Origin: Paucisalibacillus algeriensis
GTDB taxonomy: Bacteria > Bacillota > Bacilli > Bacillales > Amphibacillaceae
DNA: 64,000 nucleotides
Reading direction: 5' to 3'
NCBI RefSeq assembly: GCF_000577245.1
Contig: NZ_CBYO010000011.1
Location: 62,001 to 126,000 of the forward strand
The position numbers were made by a program, and so were the translations under genes. Below, piece after piece: positions 46,701 to 58,531 of the stretch. Below the pieces are notes generated by a model. That model had not been told where the DNA came from, ran no database searches, and saw only the letters and a list, made by a program, of their open reading frames with translations. The number at the start of each line of letters is the position of its first letter. Within the stretch, counting starts at the first letter, position 1.

Positions 46701-49700
46701 CTAGAACAATGATAATTGATTCTTTTCTTCCATACCTTCTAAACAGCCATGGTTATCCAAATATTCTAAGATAGTTTTTGAAATCCTACTACGTTCCCTT
46801 AAATCTTCTTTAGAAAGGAATTCTCCTTCTTCCCTTGCATTTACAATGTTAATAGCTGCATTTGTACCAAGACCTTCAACTGCATTAAAAGGCGGTATTA
46901 AAGTGTTGCCTTCTACAACAAATTCTGAAGCTTTGGATTTATATAAATCAACTTTTTGGAATGAAAATCCTCGTTCACACATTTCAAGTGCAATTTCTAG
47001 AACGGTTAATAAGCTTTTTTCTTTGGGAGCTGCATCGTTTCCTTTTACCGAGATTTCTTCAATACGCTTACGTATCGCTTCTGAACCTTTAACCATCGTA
47101 TCCAGATCAAAATCACTTGCACGAACTGTAAAGTATGCAGCATAAAATAGGATTGGATAATGAACTTTAAAATAAGCAATTCGGACGGCCATTAATACAT
47201 AGGCGGCAGCGTGTGCTTTCGGGAACATATACTTAATCTTTTTACAAGATTCTACATACCAATCTGGTACATTATGTTTTTTCATTTCTATAATCCACTC
47301 ATCTTGTAATCCCTTACCTTTACGCACAGACTCCATGATTTTAAAGGCAAGTGAAGCTTCTAGACCTTTATGCATTAAATAAACCATGATATCATCACGA
47401 CATCCTATTACATCTGGTAATTCACAAATACCATCATTAATTAACTCTTGAGCATTACCAAGCCAAACATCTGTACCGTGTGATAACCCTGAAATAATTA
47501 CCAATTCAGCAAAAGTGCTAGGTTTCGTATCTTCTAGCATTTGACGTACAAATTTAGTACCAAATTCAGGAACCCCTAATGTTCCTGTTTTACAATTAAT
47601 TTGTTCAGACTTAACCCCTAATGATTCAGTACTTGAAAAGATTTTCATGACCTCTTTATCGTCTGTTGGAATTGTTTTTGGGTCAATTCCACTTAAATCT
47701 TGAAGCATACGAATAACGGTCGGATCATCGTGTCCAAGTATATCAAGTTTTAATATATTGTCGTGAATGGAATGGAAATCAAAGTGAGTTGTCCGCCATT
47801 CACTCTTCCTATCATCTGCCGGATATTGGATTGGCGTAAAATCATAAATATCCATATAATCTGGAACAACGATAATACCACCAGGGTGCTGTCCAGTTGT
47901 TCGTTTAACTCCTGTAGTCCCTTTTACTAATCGATCTACTTCCGCATTTTTAAATACTAAATTTTTATCTGAAGCATAACCTTTCACATAGCCATAGGCT
48001 GTTTTTTCAGCTATCGTACCTATTGTACCTGCACGATATACATAGTCCTCTCCAAACAATACCTTCGTGTAGTTATGAGCTTTTGGTTGATATTCTCCAG
48101 AGAAGTTCAAGTCAATATCTGGAACTTTATCCCCCTTAAATCCTAAGAATGTCTCGAATGGGATATCCTGTCCATCCTTATTAAGTGAAGTGGCACATTC
48201 TGGGCAATCTTTATCTGGTAAGTCAAAGCCACTTGCAACCGAACCATCCGTAATAAACTCATTGTAGTGACAGCTTGGACATACATAATGTGGTGGTAAT
48301 GGATTTACCTCTGTAATCTCCGTCATGGTCGCTACAAAGGAAGAACCAACAGAGCCCCTTGATCCAACTAGGTATCCATCATCCAGTGATTTTTTTACTA
48401 GTTTTTGAGAGATTAAATAAATAACCGAGAATCCATTGCTAATAATACTATCTAATTCTTTTTCCAAACGATCAGTAACAATTTTAGGAACAGGTTCACC
48501 ATAAACCAACTTTGCTCGCGTATAGCATAGATCCCTTATTTCATCATCTGCACCCTCAATACGCGGTGTATAGAGATCATCTTTTACTGGTGAGAGTTCG
48601 TCTATTTCATCTGCCAAAGCTTGTGTATTTTGAACGACAATTTCTTTTGCTTTCTCTACTCCTAAGAAACTGAATAAATCTATCATTTCATTCGTGGTAC
48701 GGAATGGAGTATCTGGTAATGTTACACGGTTCAGAGGGTTACCAGCTTGTGATGCAATTAAAATTTGTCGATACATTTTTTCATGATCATCAATATAGTG
48801 AACATTTCCCGAAGCAATTACCTTCTTATCAATTCTTTCCCCTAGCTCAACTAATTTGGTAATAATATCTAGAATTTGAGCCTCATTTTGCACTAGATCC
48901 TTTTCGATTAGATGGGAATAATTACTAGGTGGTTGTACTTCAATATAATCATAGAATTCGGCAACCTTTTCAGCTTCATCTGCTGACTTTTGCATCATTG
49001 TTTCAAATACTTCTCCTTTATCACAGGCAGTACCAAGGAGAAGCCCTGTTCGATATTTTTGAAGTACAGATCTTGGAATTCTCGGTACACGATAAAAATA
49101 ATCAATATGGGCAAACGATATAAGCTTATAAAGGTTTTTCAATCCCTCTTGTGTTTGGGCTAAAATCGTGCAATGAAAAGGTCGAGAGCGTTGATAAGCA
49201 TTCCCTTCACCCATATGGTTATTTAACTGCTTATGGCTAGTGATTTCCTTTTTTAATACCGCTTGTACTAGTTTCCAAAGTAAATAACCTGTTGCCTCGG
49301 CATCATAAATTGCACGGTGATGTTGTGTCAGTTCAATATCTAAATGTTTACACAACGTGTTTAATCGATGGTTTTTTAACTCTGGGAATAAAAAACGAGC
49401 CAGCTCCAAGGTATCAATAACTGGATTAGTAACCTTTTCATACCCTATTTTATGGTAGCCCTGATTTAAAAATCCTATATCAAAACTTGCATTATGGGCT
49501 ACAAATACATCATCCCCACTCCATTTTTGAAAATCACGTAGTACATCACCAATTTCCGGAGCATCCCGTACCATTTCGTCCGTAATACCAGTTAAATCAA
49601 TTGTGGTTTGGGATAATGGATGATGAGGATTAGCAAATGATTCAAAGCGATCCACAATTTCACCTTGATGTATTTTAACTGCGGCAAGTTCTATAATGGT

Positions 49701-50990
49701 GTCATAAACGGCTGAGAGGCCTGTTGTTTCAACGTCAAAGACAACATATGTTGCTTCATCTAACGCAACATCAGTTTCGTTATAAGCAATGGGTACTCCA
49801 TCATCTACAAGATTTGCTTCGACACCATAAAGCACTTTAATCCCGTGTTTCTTACCTGCACTATGTGCATCTGGAAAACCTTGTGCACCCGCATGATCTG
49901 TGATTGCGATAGCCTTATGTCCCCACTTAGCTGCTTGTTCTACTAGCCTTGCTGGTGTAACAACTGCATCTAATTGACTCATCGTCGAATGGGTATGGAA
50001 CTCAACGCGTTTCTCATCTTCAGGAGCATAATCCTGCCGAGATGCCACGTGAACTTCATGCATGTCGTTTGCCATCATAGCTAGTTCATTGGAGTACATA
50101 TCTGTTTGGATACTCCCTCTTGCCTTAACCCACATTCCTTTTTTCAATTGTTCAAACTTTGCTGCATCCTCATCATTTTTGGAGAACATTTTAATTTGCA
50201 GTGAATCTGTATAATCTGTTGCTTTTGCAATTAATAAGCTTCTTCCAGAACGTAATTTCCGTATTTCCACATCAAAAACATAGCCTTGAACCGTAACACG
50301 TTTTTCTTCTTCAAGAATTTCCTGCATTTCGATTGGTTCTTCTTGAATTTTGTAGCCTAATGCAAACGGTTGATTATCTGCAACCGGACGCTCTTTATCA
50401 CGTTTTTCTTTTTCTTGAATGGTTTTTAATATTAACTTCTGATCCTCTAGTGCCGTCTGTTCTCTAAACTTTTGGATTTCTTCCAATTCTGTCTTAACAT
50501 CTACTGCTAGTGGATGATAAGACAGACCTACGCTTTTACAGAAAGATTTAAAACTGTCATCTAGTCTTTTTTTCAAGGCAGTTGCCTCTACTTCATTCCT
50601 TGCAGTTAACATAATTTTATTACCGTTAACTCGAGGTTTTTGGCCAAAAGCTAAATCTCGGTAAGCTGGTGAAATATCTGGGGTTAATTTTAAAAATAAT
50701 TGCCAATAATCACAAACCAGTTCTTCTTCGCACTGATTATCTAAGGATTCTAACGTTAATTCTACAGTAGCTATTTGTTGAAAAGCATTTTTTAGTCTGG
50801 TTATTAGTTCTTGGTAAATGGTTGTAGGTAATACTTTTTCTACCATAATATTAAAATGCCAACGTTTCTGGAGTTTAAAGATTTCTAGTTTTTCTAAAGC
50901 ACTTTCTTGGAAATATTCTTGAACATACTTATTCGGCATTTCAATTTGCTGTAGTAGTAAATTCATTTTTTCCTTTTTTGAAATATCCAT
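46701..50990 (-). CDS. polC: DNA polymerase III PolC
   Basis: PolC is the main replicative polymerase of low-G+C Gram-positives. The product of about 1429 residues has N-terminal domains, an OB domain, a PHP domain ([18 protein letters not shown]) interrupted by the DnaQ-type proofreading exonuclease ([30 protein letters not shown]), a zinc site (CPSCHYNE with CPEC), and the polymerase core ([35 protein letters not shown]). The ATG at 50990 has AGGAGG 9 nt upstream; the one at 50996 is only 3 nt from that site. proS, usually upstream, is absent. Confidence 0.97.
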   Translation of the reverse strand: MDISKKEKMNLLLQQIEMPNKYVQEYFQESALEKLEIFKLQKRWHFNIMVEKVLPTTIYQELITRLKNAFQQIATVELTLESLDNQCEEELVCDYWQLFLKLTPDISPAYRDLAFGQKPRVNGNKIMLTARNEVEATALKKRLDDSFKSFCKSVGLSYHPLAVDVKTELEEIQKFREQTALEDQKLILKTIQEKEKRDKERPVADNQPFALGYKIQEEPIEMQEILEEEKRVTVQGYVFDVEIRKLRSGRSLLIAKATDYTDSLQIKMFSKNDEDAAKFEQLKKGMWVKARGSIQTDMYSNELAMMANDMHEVHVASRQDYAPEDEKRVEFHTHSTMSQLDAVVTPARLVEQAAKWGHKAIAITDHAGAQGFPDAHSAGKKHGIKVLYGVEANLVDDGVPIAYNETDVALDEATYVVFDVETTGLSAVYDTIIELAAVKIHQGEIVDRFESFANPHHPLSQTTIDLTGITDEMVRDAPEIGDVLRDFQKWSGDDVFVAHNASFDIGFLNQGYHKIGYEKVTNPVIDTLELARFLFPELKNHRLNTLCKHLDIELTQHHRAIYDAEATGYLLWKLVQAVLKKEITSHKQLNNHMGEGNAYQRSRPFHCTILAQTQEGLKNLYKLISFAHIDYFYRVPRIPRSVLQKYRTGLLLGTACDKGEVFETMMQKSADEAEKVAEFYDYIEVQPPSNYSHLIEKDLVQNEAQILDIITKLVELGERIDKKVIASGNVHYIDDHEKMYRQILIASQAGNPLNRVTLPDTPFRTTNEMIDLFSFLGVEKAKEIVVQNTQALADEIDELSPVKDDLYTPRIEGADDEIRDLCYTRAKLVYGEPVPKIVTDRLEKELDSIISNGFSVIYLISQKLVKKSLDDGYLVGSRGSVGSSFVATMTEITEVNPLPPHYVCPSCHYNEFITDGSVASGFDLPDKDCPECATSLNKDGQDIPFETFLGFKGDKVPDIDLNFSGEYQPKAHNYTKVLFGEDYVYRAGTIGTIAEKTAYGYVKGYASDKNLVFKNAEVDRLVKGTTGVKRTTGQHPGGIIVVPDYMDIYDFTPIQYPADDRKSEWRTTHFDFHSIHDNILKLDILGHDDPTVIRMLQDLSGIDPKTIPTDDKEVMKIFSSTESLGVKSEQINCKTGTLGVPEFGTKFVRQMLEDTKPSTFAELVIISGLSHGTDVWLGNAQELINDGICELPDVIGCRDDIMVYLMHKGLEASLAFKIMESVRKGKGLQDEWIIEMKKHNVPDWYVESCKKIKYMFPKAHAAAYVLMAVRIAYFKVHYPILFYAAYFTVRASDFDLDTMVKGSEAIRKRIEEISVKGNDAAPKEKSLLTVLEIALEMCERGFSFQKVDLYKSKASEFVVEGNTLIPPFNAVEGLGTNAAINIVNAREEGEFLSKEDLRERSRISKTILEYLDNHGCLEGMEEKNQLSLF

Positions 50991-51336
50991 TCTCATATTC
51001 CTCCTGCACTCATTCGCCTTTGGATGACATTATCAGGAAATTATTAGTTTAGAAAAACTATCATTCACTTAGTCTTAGCGAATCGTTAGCTTTTCTTGTA
51101 CTTAGTAAGATTTTTACTACTTCGAAATACTACATTGCTAAATTTTATAATTTCCTAACATAAAACAATTGAAACCCTTGTCGAAATGATAATAGACAAG
51201 GGTCCCGAAACTAAAATATTCTATTTATATAGTACCTTCTTTACTTTAGAGATACAACCTTTTTATTCTGGTAATCATTTCATTGTTTACGGAAATTATT
51301 TAACCAAATCCTAGTTATAACTTCCCTATTCCATGA
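50991..51336. other. Gene-free interval between rasP and polC
   Basis: This 346-bp AT-rich interval holds one terminator and presumably the polC promoter. proS occupies this spot in B. subtilis. I read all frames for remains of a prolyl-tRNA synthetase and saw none. Confidence 0.6.
51173..51201 (-). terminator. Terminator of the operon ending in rasP
   Basis: The 8-bp stem CCCTTGTC / GACAAGGG with a 12-nt loop is followed by TTTCAATTGTTTT. It lies 135 nt beyond the rasP stop. Confidence 0.7.
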
Positions 51337-52608
51337 TTATAAAAACAATCGCTGAATGTCATTCCAAGTAACAATAATCATTAATAGCATTAATAATGCA
51401 AATCCTACGAAATGGAAGATTCCTTCTTTTTCTGGTTCCATAGGCTTACCTCGTAGAAGTTCTATTCCAACAAACATTAGTCGTCCACCATCTAATGCAG
51501 GTAATGGCACTAAGTTTACAACTCCAAGGTTAATGCTTAAGATTGCTGTCCACATTAGAAAATTCATAAATCCTGTTTGAACTACTTGGTCGGTTGCATC
51601 ATATATTCCTACTGGTCCTGAAAGCATATCAATACCTAGTTGTCCGGTAATTAACATAGCAAGGTTTGTAAGGATCATGGAAGTTGTTTCATACGTTTTC
51701 TCTGCACCATATTTAAATGAGCCCCAGAATGTCTTTTCAAAGCCCATATATACACCGATTTGACCGATAGTCTCCTCTTGCCCTTCCATTGAGACTTCAT
51801 TTGGCACAACGGATAAGTTTAATGTCTCTCCATCACGCGAGACGACCATGTTTAGTTCCTCGGCAGGGTTAGCCCTAACAATGGTTGTAAACTCTTCCCA
51901 TGTTGAAACAGACTCATTTTCGATTTGGATAATCTCATCATTGGGTTGGAATCCTGCATTGTCTGCAGGATCTCCGGCTACAACTTCACCTATCCTTGCT
52001 TCATCAACAGGAACACCTTGTACAACACCTAATATAATAAAAATCACGATAGCTAAGATAAAGTTCATCATTGGTCCTGCAAATAATTGCATGGCACGTT
52101 TACCAGGTGATTTAGATGCAAACTGACGGTCATATGGGGCAATTAAAGTTTCCTTTTCATCCATTACGAATAATGCACGACGGTCTACATCAAAATGTAA
52201 TAATTCATCCTCATCAATTTCATAACCTTTGATAAACATTTCATGATCTAAATCAACTTTTTCTACTTCAATTACTCGTGCATTGGGATGTTTTGATTTG
52301 TTATTGACAATGATTTTATTAACAATACCTTTTTCATTAAATTCTAACCCTATATGGTGTCCAGGCTTTAATTCAATAATTTCTGGGTCTTCACCTGCTA
52401 CTCTTACATAACCACCTATCGGTAATAAACGAATAGTATATAGAGTATCATTTTTCGTAAATGCAAATATTTTTGGTCCCATACCTATTGCAAATTCACG
52501 CGCTAACATCCCAGCACGTTTCGCAAAAATAAGGTGTCCAAGTTCATGGACAAATACTAAAAGTCCAAACATAAAAATAAACGCAATAACTGTTGTCAAA
52601 CCTAACAC
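51337..52608 (-). CDS. rasP: Site-2 protease RasP (RseP family)
   Basis: RasP is an intramembrane zinc metalloprotease that cleaves anti-sigma factors (RsiW), FtsL and remnant signal peptides. The 423-residue product has H21-E-L-G-H25 in the first membrane helix, a PDZ domain (about 190-265, VVAGDPADNAGFQPNDEI), and the second metal motif NLVPLPALDGGRL near residue 372, then two more helices. The start is GTG at 52608, or TTG at 52599, which has a better-spaced AAGGAAGG. It follows cdsA by 37 nt; dxr, usually in between, is missing. Confidence 0.94.
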   Translation of the reverse strand: MLGLTTVIAFIFMFGLLVFVHELGHLIFAKRAGMLAREFAIGMGPKIFAFTKNDTLYTIRLLPIGGYVRVAGEDPEIIELKPGHHIGLEFNEKGIVNKIIVNNKSKHPNARVIEVEKVDLDHEMFIKGYEIDEDELLHFDVDRRALFVMDEKETLIAPYDRQFASKSPGKRAMQLFAGPMMNFILAIVIFIILGVVQGVPVDEARIGEVVAGDPADNAGFQPNDEIIQIENESVSTWEEFTTIVRANPAEELNMVVSRDGETLNLSVVPNEVSMEGQEETIGQIGVYMGFEKTFWGSFKYGAEKTYETTSMILTNLAMLITGQLGIDMLSGPVGIYDATDQVVQTGFMNFLMWTAILSINLGVVNLVPLPALDGGRLMFVGIELLRGKPMEPEKEGIFHFVGFALLMLLMIIVTWNDIQRLFL

Positions 52609-52645
52609 CTTCCTTTACCTGAAGTAGAAGAGTTGTATAATGCTT

Positions 52646-53443
52646 CTAACTGACAAATTGTAAAATCAAATGAAGAACTGGAAAAACAAATATAGCACTA
52701 TCAAACCTGTCTAAAATACCACCATGTCCTGGTAGGATATTTCCTGAATCCTTTACGTTATAATGACGTTTTAAGGCTGATTCGACAAGATCACCAATTT
52801 GTCCAAAAACAGAAACCAAAATAGATACAACTATTATTGTGATCAAACTATATGGGAATTGGTAAATTAAATGAAAGATAATACCAACCATAGTAGCTAC
52901 AACAACACCACCAATTGCACCCTCGATAGTTTTATTTGGACTTATTTCTGGCCAAAGTTTATTTTTCCCAAATGATCTTCCGGTAAAATAGGCACCAGTA
53001 TCTGTTGACCAGATTAGTAATAAGGCAAAAAATACTTGAGCTAGTCCATCATCAGAACCGTTTCTTGTTACAATAAAATAGAAAAAACCCATTCCAATAT
53101 ATAAAACAGCTAAGAGCACAAATCCAACATCATCAAATGTAAATTTATTTTTCAATAATACGGTGTACGCTAGTAACAATAAGAAAAACACCAGTATGAT
53201 TTGAGCCGTATTTGAAGTAAACGGCAAATTTCCTTTCGTTGCAGGATATAATACTAACCACAATAAGAGAATAGCCATTAATCCCGGAGCTGAATACCAC
53301 GTAATTTTATGCATTTTAAGGAGTTCATACAAACCGATTGTTGCCAATAGGTAAACGACAACCGTAAAAGGAAGGTCACCATAGATTACAAAGGGTAAAA
53401 ATAAGATTATTGCAATGACTCCTGTTAGAATCCTTTGTTTCAT
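52646..53443 (-). CDS. cdsA: Phosphatidate cytidylyltransferase CdsA
   Basis: CdsA makes CDP-diacylglycerol, the common precursor of phospholipids and substrate of PgsA (also in this window). The 265-residue polytopic protein has the signatures STDTGAYFTGRSFGKNKLWP, SPNKTIEGAIGG and the C-terminal LPGHGGILDRFDSAIF. It starts 15 nt after uppS. Confidence 0.96.
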   Translation of the reverse strand: MKQRILTGVIAIILFLPFVIYGDLPFTVVVYLLATIGLYELLKMHKITWYSAPGLMAILLLWLVLYPATKGNLPFTSNTAQIILVFFLLLLAYTVLLKNKFTFDDVGFVLLAVLYIGMGFFYFIVTRNGSDDGLAQVFFALLLIWSTDTGAYFTGRSFGKNKLWPEISPNKTIEGAIGGVVVATMVGIIFHLIYQFPYSLITIIVVSILVSVFGQIGDLVESALKRHYNVKDSGNILPGHGGILDRFDSAIFVFPVLHLILQFVS

Positions 53444-53458
53444 ATACCATACATCACC

Positions 53459-54217
53459 TTAAATACCTCCATAGCGTCTGGACCTTCTTTGATAGTCCAT
53501 TAATGCCTCGACAAATATTTCTTCACTGAAATCCGGCCACAGTACATCTGTAAACCAAAATTCAGTGTACGCTAATTGCCATAATAAAAAATTACTTAAT
53601 CTCTGTTCCCCACTGGTTCGAATCAATAAATCCGGATCTGTTAAACCATGAGTGTATAAATACTCTGACAGTAGGTTTTCGTCTAACTGCTCTAGTGAGA
53701 ACTTTTCATTATCCAAATCTTGCATCATCAATTTAATAGCACTTAAAATCTCACTTCTACTACCATAGTTTAATGCAAAGTTTAATAATAAGCCATCATT
53801 GTTCTTCGTTTTTTCTTTTGCATACTGAACAGCTTCTTTTGTAAAACCAGGTAGAGAGTCAAAATCTCCAATTGTTTCAATTCGAACATTATTTTTCATT
53901 AAGTCGGGCAAATAAATATGTAAAAATTCCTTTGGTAATTTTAGCAGATACTCCACCTCTGACTTTGGCCGTTTCCAATTTTCGGTTGAAAATGCAAATA
54001 AGGTGAGAATCCTAATGTTATATTTAACAGCGGTTTCAACTGTTTTTTTCACCACGTCCATGCCTTCCTTGTGTCCGGCAATCCTTGGTAGCCCCCGTTT
54101 TTTTGCCCAGCGCCCGTTTCCATCCATAATAATTGCTACATGTTCTGGTACACTCGTTATTTCTTCTTGTAGGGGTATTTCTTTTTTAGGTTTAAAAAAT
54201 GGAAGTTTCATTGGCAT
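53459..54217 (-). CDS. uppS: Undecaprenyl diphosphate synthase UppS
   Basis: UppS extends farnesyl diphosphate with eight isoprene units to give the C55 lipid carrier of cell-wall synthesis. The 252-residue product has AIIMDGNGRWAKKR (catalytic D32), AGHKEGM, FSTENWKRP and LLIRTSGEQRLSNFLLWQ. I set the start at ATG 54217 (MPMKLPFFKP), 5 nt after GGAGG; ATG 54211 and 54247 are possible. Its substrate requires an isoprenoid pathway, yet dxr is not at its usual place beside it. Confidence 0.94.
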   Translation of the reverse strand: MPMKLPFFKPKKEIPLQEEITSVPEHVAIIMDGNGRWAKKRGLPRIAGHKEGMDVVKKTVETAVKYNIRILTLFAFSTENWKRPKSEVEYLLKLPKEFLHIYLPDLMKNNVRIETIGDFDSLPGFTKEAVQYAKEKTKNNDGLLLNFALNYGSRSEILSAIKLMMQDLDNEKFSLEQLDENLLSEYLYTHGLTDPDLLIRTSGEQRLSNFLLWQLAYTEFWFTDVLWPDFSEEIFVEALMDYQRRSRRYGGI

Positions 54218-54400
54218 AATTTCCTCCGAACACTGGTGTTTAACCATTTGAAAATACTATAATAATTATGCTAAAAAAAAGATTTATATGACTGTATGTG
54301 AATCCTGTCCTGTTATAATATTTTACCATAATATAACTCATTACTATGACAAAATCATGCAAGATGTATTTTAATTATAACGGTTTTTCAATAAGAATAC

Positions 54401-54426
54401 AAAAGCCCCCTTAAACAAGAGGGCTT
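54401..54426 (-). terminator. Terminator between frr and uppS
   Basis: A 10-bp stem (AAGCCCTCTT / AAGGGGGCTT, one G-T pair) with a 4-nt loop and TTTTG. It ends the rpsB-tsf-pyrH-frr unit. Confidence 0.8.
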
Positions 54427-54472
54427 ATACATGTGTTACATGATAATGTATTGTGAGCAACTCAGAATCTTA

Positions 54473-55030
54473 TTATACTTCCATTATTTCTTTTTCTTTA
54501 TTTTTTGCTAGTTGATCAATTTCAGCAATATGCTTGTCTGTTTCTTTTTGAACACTATCCTGAGATAATCTTAATTCATCCTCAGTAAGATCGCCACTTT
54601 TTTCTGCTTTTTTAAGGGCATCATTTGTATCACGGCGGATATTTCTAACCTGAACACGGTATTCTTCTGAGAATTTACCTACAACTTTAACAAGATCTTT
54701 TCTACGTTCTTCTGTTAATGCAGGAATATTAATACGAATTACATTTCCATCATTAGAAGGAGATAATCCTAAATCCGCTTTTTGAATTGCTTTTTCAATA
54801 TCCCCCATTGCTGTTTTATCATAAGGAGTGATCACTAGTAGGCGGGCTTCAGGTGCAGCAATAGTAGCTAATTGATTTAACGGTGTATTTGCACCGTAAT
54901 ATTCAACAAATACATTATCTAAAAGGCTAGGATTAGCTCTTCCAGCTCTAACTGTTGCCAAATTTCTAGAAAATGCTTGAACAGCCTGTTTCATCTTATC
55001 TTTGCACTCATTCATAATTTGATCAGTCAT
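54473..55030 (-). CDS. frr: Ribosome recycling factor
   Basis: RRF splits post-termination ribosomes together with EF-G. The 185-residue product is standard ([55 protein letters not shown]). It starts 2 nt after the pyrH stop, so the genes are coupled. Confidence 0.97.
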   Translation of the reverse strand: MTDQIMNECKDKMKQAVQAFSRNLATVRAGRANPSLLDNVFVEYYGANTPLNQLATIAAPEARLLVITPYDKTAMGDIEKAIQKADLGLSPSNDGNVIRINIPALTEERRKDLVKVVGKFSEEYRVQVRNIRRDTNDALKKAEKSGDLTEDELRLSQDSVQKETDKHIAEIDQLAKNKEKEIMEV

Positions 55031-55032
55031 GA

Positions 55033-55803
<771 letters not shown>

Positions 55804-55810
55804 TCATGGT

Positions 55811-55841
55811 GAAATAGGGAACATGATATGTCCCCTATTTC
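55811..55841 (-). terminator. Hairpin after tsf
   Basis: A 9-bp perfect stem GAAATAGGG / CCCTATTTC with a 13-nt loop, just after the tsf stop. There is no T-run, so it may be an mRNA-stabilising or processing hairpin rather than a terminator. Confidence 0.5.
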
Positions 55842-55851
55842 ATCGCGAAAA

Positions 55852-56736
55852 TTATTTTTTAATTTGGCTCATTACTTCTTCTGCAAAGTTCTCAGAGCGT
55901 TTTTCTAATCCTTCTCCAACTTCAAAGCGAGTGAAAGATTTTACAGTTGCGCCTTTGCTTTCCACATATTTCTTAACTTTTTGATCTGGGTCTTTGACGA
56001 AACTTTGCTCAAGTAAGCAAATATCTTCAAAGAATTTACCTAGTCGACCGTCAACCATTTTTTCGACAATTTTCTCTGGTTTACCTTCGTTAAGTGCTTG
56101 TTGTTTAAGAACTTCACGTTCATGGTTAATAACATCTTCAGAAACTTCTTCACGAGATACATATTTAGGATTTACTGCTGCAACATGCATAGAGACATCT
56201 TTTGCAACAGTTGAATCAGTTGTTCCTTCTAATAAGGCTAGTACACCGATACGACCACCCATATGAAGGTATTCACCAAATGCATCATTGTCAGTTTTAG
56301 TTAGTAATTCAAAACGACGTAATGAAATTTTTTCTCCTATTTTTGCAACAGCAGAGTTAATGTAAGTTTCTACTGTTTCTCCTTCACCGTTTAACTTTTG
56401 TTGTAAAGCTTCTTCAACAGTTGCAGGTTTTTGTGTTAGTAAATGATTACCTAAATCTTCTAGTAATTGCTTAAATTGATCGTTTTTTGTAACAAAGTCA
56501 GTTTCACAATTTACTTCTAATAGTACTGCTGTATTGCCTTCAGACGTAATATATGTAGAACCTTCTGCCGCAATACGGTCAGCTTTTTTAGCAGCTTTTG
56601 CAATACCTTTTTCACGCAAGTAGTCAATTGCTTGCTCGATGTCACCATTAGTTTCCGTTAGTGCTTTCTTACAATCCATCATTCCAGCACCAGTTTTTTC
56701 ACGAAGTTCTTTTACCATTTGTGCAGTTACAGCCAT
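55852..56736 (-). CDS. tsf: Elongation factor Ts
   Basis: EF-Ts is the nucleotide exchange factor of EF-Tu. The 294-residue product has [16 protein letters not shown], the UBA-like N-terminal domain, and the [10 protein letters not shown] motif. A good AAGGAGG lies upstream of the ATG. A strong hairpin between rpsB and tsf probably lowers its expression relative to S2. Confidence 0.97.
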   Translation of the reverse strand: MAVTAQMVKELREKTGAGMMDCKKALTETNGDIEQAIDYLREKGIAKAAKKADRIAAEGSTYITSEGNTAVLLEVNCETDFVTKNDQFKQLLEDLGNHLLTQKPATVEEALQQKLNGEGETVETYINSAVAKIGEKISLRRFELLTKTDNDAFGEYLHMGGRIGVLALLEGTTDSTVAKDVSMHVAAVNPKYVSREEVSEDVINHEREVLKQQALNEGKPEKIVEKMVDGRLGKFFEDICLLEQSFVKDPDQKVKKYVESKGATVKSFTRFEVGEGLEKRSENFAEEVMSQIKK

Positions 56737-56798
56737 ATTGAATCCTCCTTAGTATTATTACATAATTAGCATTTGTATCATTTTTTATAACACACCTT

Positions 56799-56835
56799 AA
56801 AAAAAGGTGATAAAAGGCTTATCCTCTTATCACCT
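56799..56835 (-). terminator. Attenuating terminator between rpsB and tsf
   Basis: A 9-bp stem AGGTGATAA / TTATCACCT with a 13-nt loop and TTTTTT on the minus strand, 14 nt after the rpsB stop. Confidence 0.8.
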
Positions 56836-56849
56836 GACCTTTTCAGAAA

Positions 56850-57596
56850 TTAAGCTTCTTCCGTTTTTTCAACTGAAGCTTCAGTTTGAGCTTCCTCAAC
56901 TACTTCTAATTCTTCACCTTGTTTAACTTCAAGGATAGCATCAGCAATTTTACCTGTAAGAAGTTTTACAGCACGGATAGCATCATCGTTAGCTGGGATC
57001 ACATAATCAATTTCATCAGGATCACAGTTTGTATCAACGATTCCGATGATAGGAATGTTTAATTTGTGTGCTTCAGCAATTGCAATACGCTCTTTACGAG
57101 GGTCAATTACAAACATTGCATCTGGAAGTTTCTTCATCTCTTTAATTCCACCTAGGAATTTAACAAGACGTTCTTTTTCTTTCAACAAGCCAACAACTTC
57201 TTTTTTAGGAAGTACTTCAAAAGTACCATCTTCTTCCATTTTTTCAATCTGAACTAAACGGTTAATACGTTTACGAATTGTTTGGAAGTTTGTAAGTGTA
57301 CCACCTAACCAACGTTGGTTAACATAGTACATACCGGAACGGATTGCTTCCTCTTTAACTGAATCTTGTGCTTGTTTCTTAGTTCCTACGAAAAGAACAG
57401 TACCACCATTAGCTGCTAGTTCTTTAACATAGTTATAAGCTTCTTCAACCTTTTTAACAGTTTTTTGAAGGTCGATGATATAAATACCGTTACGCTCTGT
57501 GAAGATATATTTCTTCATCTTTGGGTTCCAACGGCGAGTTTGGTGTCCAAAATGTACACCAGCTTCTAGTAATTGCTTCATAGAAATTACTGACAT
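56850..57596 (-). CDS. rpsB: 30S ribosomal protein S2
   Basis: The 248-residue S2 is canonical ([54 protein letters not shown]), with an acidic C-terminal tail. GGAGGAAAA precedes the ATG. A promoter and a leader of roughly 115 nt lie upstream, next to the swrB stop. Confidence 0.97.
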   Translation of the reverse strand: MSVISMKQLLEAGVHFGHQTRRWNPKMKKYIFTERNGIYIIDLQKTVKKVEEAYNYVKELAANGGTVLFVGTKKQAQDSVKEEAIRSGMYYVNQRWLGGTLTNFQTIRKRINRLVQIEKMEEDGTFEVLPKKEVVGLLKEKERLVKFLGGIKEMKKLPDAMFVIDPRKERIAIAEAHKLNIPIIGIVDTNCDPDEIDYVIPANDDAIRAVKLLTGKIADAILEVKQGEELEVVEEAQTEASVEKTEEA

Positions 57597-57720
57597 TATT
57601 TTTCCTCCTTGGTTTTTATCCTCCGCTTACATCATTTCTGTATAAAGACCCATTAGGCACCGATTATACAAATCAACAAGCGTGTGTGGTTATAAATTTA
57701 TTGTATTTACACCAGAAATA

Positions 57721-57749
57721 AATATATCATAACGGATACTTGTAATCAA
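57721..57749 (-). promoter_or_regulatory. Sigma-A promoter of rpsB
   Basis: TTGATT, 17-nt spacer, TATATT on the minus strand, immediately downstream of swrB. A second -10-like TATAAT lies about 50 nt further on but lacks a -35. Confidence 0.5.
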
Positions 57750-57750
57750 G

Positions 57751-58203
57751 CTAAATGTTACTTTTTTCATGAAACTTTATAATTAATTCTACTTCCGTTT
57801 TACCGCAACCAAGTTTTCTAGCTATTTCTTCTACCGAACTACCCTCTCCATGTAGTTTAAGTATTCTAGATGGTAGTGATACTTCTATCTCATCATGTAC
57901 TTTTTGATCTATGACAGGTATTTGAAAACTATTATCTAAATCCTTATTAATAGATGGGGAGTTTATCGTCTCTGCCTCTTTCGAAATAACTGGATTAGCA
58001 ATAGACTTACCTCCAGTTTTCGATAACTCTTCTTGAAGAATTTGATTTTCATTCTTAATTTCTTCAAGATAGCTTTCCATTAAACTGACTATTTCCGATG
58101 TATTAGTAGATTTTGCTGCTACTAATTGCTTATTTAGTGCAAATATAGCAGTGAAAGATATGATATGTAATAAAAAACTGATAATAAATAAAAAAGATGT
58201 CAT
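57751..58203 (-). CDS. swrB: SwrB (YlxL)-like motility protein
   Basis: In B. subtilis SwrB activates assembly of the flagellar export apparatus and so sigma-D-dependent motility. This 150-residue homologue has an N-terminal membrane helix (about residues 2-22), a coiled-coil and low-complexity middle, and a C-terminal helix-turn-helix-like segment (RILKLHGEGSSVEEIARKLGCGKTEV in part). Assignment rests on architecture and place between sigD and rpsB; overall similarity is modest. Confidence 0.75.
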   Translation of the reverse strand: MTSFLFIISFLLHIISFTAIFALNKQLVAAKSTNTSEIVSLMESYLEEIKNENQILQEELSKTGGKSIANPVISKEAETINSPSINKDLDNSFQIPVIDQKVHDEIEVSLPSRILKLHGEGSSVEEIARKLGCGKTEVELIIKFHEKSNI

Positions 58204-58208
58204 AGTAG

Positions 58209-58508
58209 TTAGCTCCTACTGTCAAAGTTGTTGCCTAGAAATGGATGATTCATAGTTTCTGGTATTTCATTAGTTTGTTTTTTCGGTGAATTTTTTTCTT
58301 TATTAAAAGATTGATTCTGGTTATCTTTTTGTAGGTGAACATCATCAAATTCTTGTACTTTTTTTCTTTTCATGTTTTCTTGAATTAATTGATTTTGAGC
58401 GAGGGCTTCTTGAAAATGTTGATTTTGCTTCAAACCTTGGTCTTGAAGTTTTCCGGCATCCAGTGTTCTTGGGAGGGCAACCTGCATCTCAACAGATTTC
58501 CAACTCAT
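58209..58508 (-). CDS. Small unknown protein between DUF342 gene and swrB
   Basis: Not recognised. A 99-residue, highly polar protein, rich in Gln, Asn and Lys (residues 25-85), without membrane segments or cysteines. The N terminus MSWKSVEMQVALPRTLDAG is the most ordered-looking part. GGAGGAAG precedes the ATG, and the gene is packed between the DUF342 gene and swrB, so it is real and co-expressed with late flagellar/chemotaxis genes. A role in motility is guilt by association only. Confidence 0.7.
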   Translation of the reverse strand: MSWKSVEMQVALPRTLDAGKLQDQGLKQNQHFQEALAQNQLIQENMKRKKVQEFDDVHLQKDNQNQSFNKEKNSPKKQTNEIPETMNHPFLGNNFDSRS

Positions 58509-58531
58509 TGTATCACTTCCTCCAGTTCAGT

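Noticed and set aside
50991-51336. Possible proS pseudogene remnant
   Set aside because: No stretch in any frame resembles prolyl-tRNA synthetase motifs.
57597-57720. S2 ribosomal-protein leader structure upstream of rpsB
   Set aside because: I found no convincing paired stems in the AT-rich leader.
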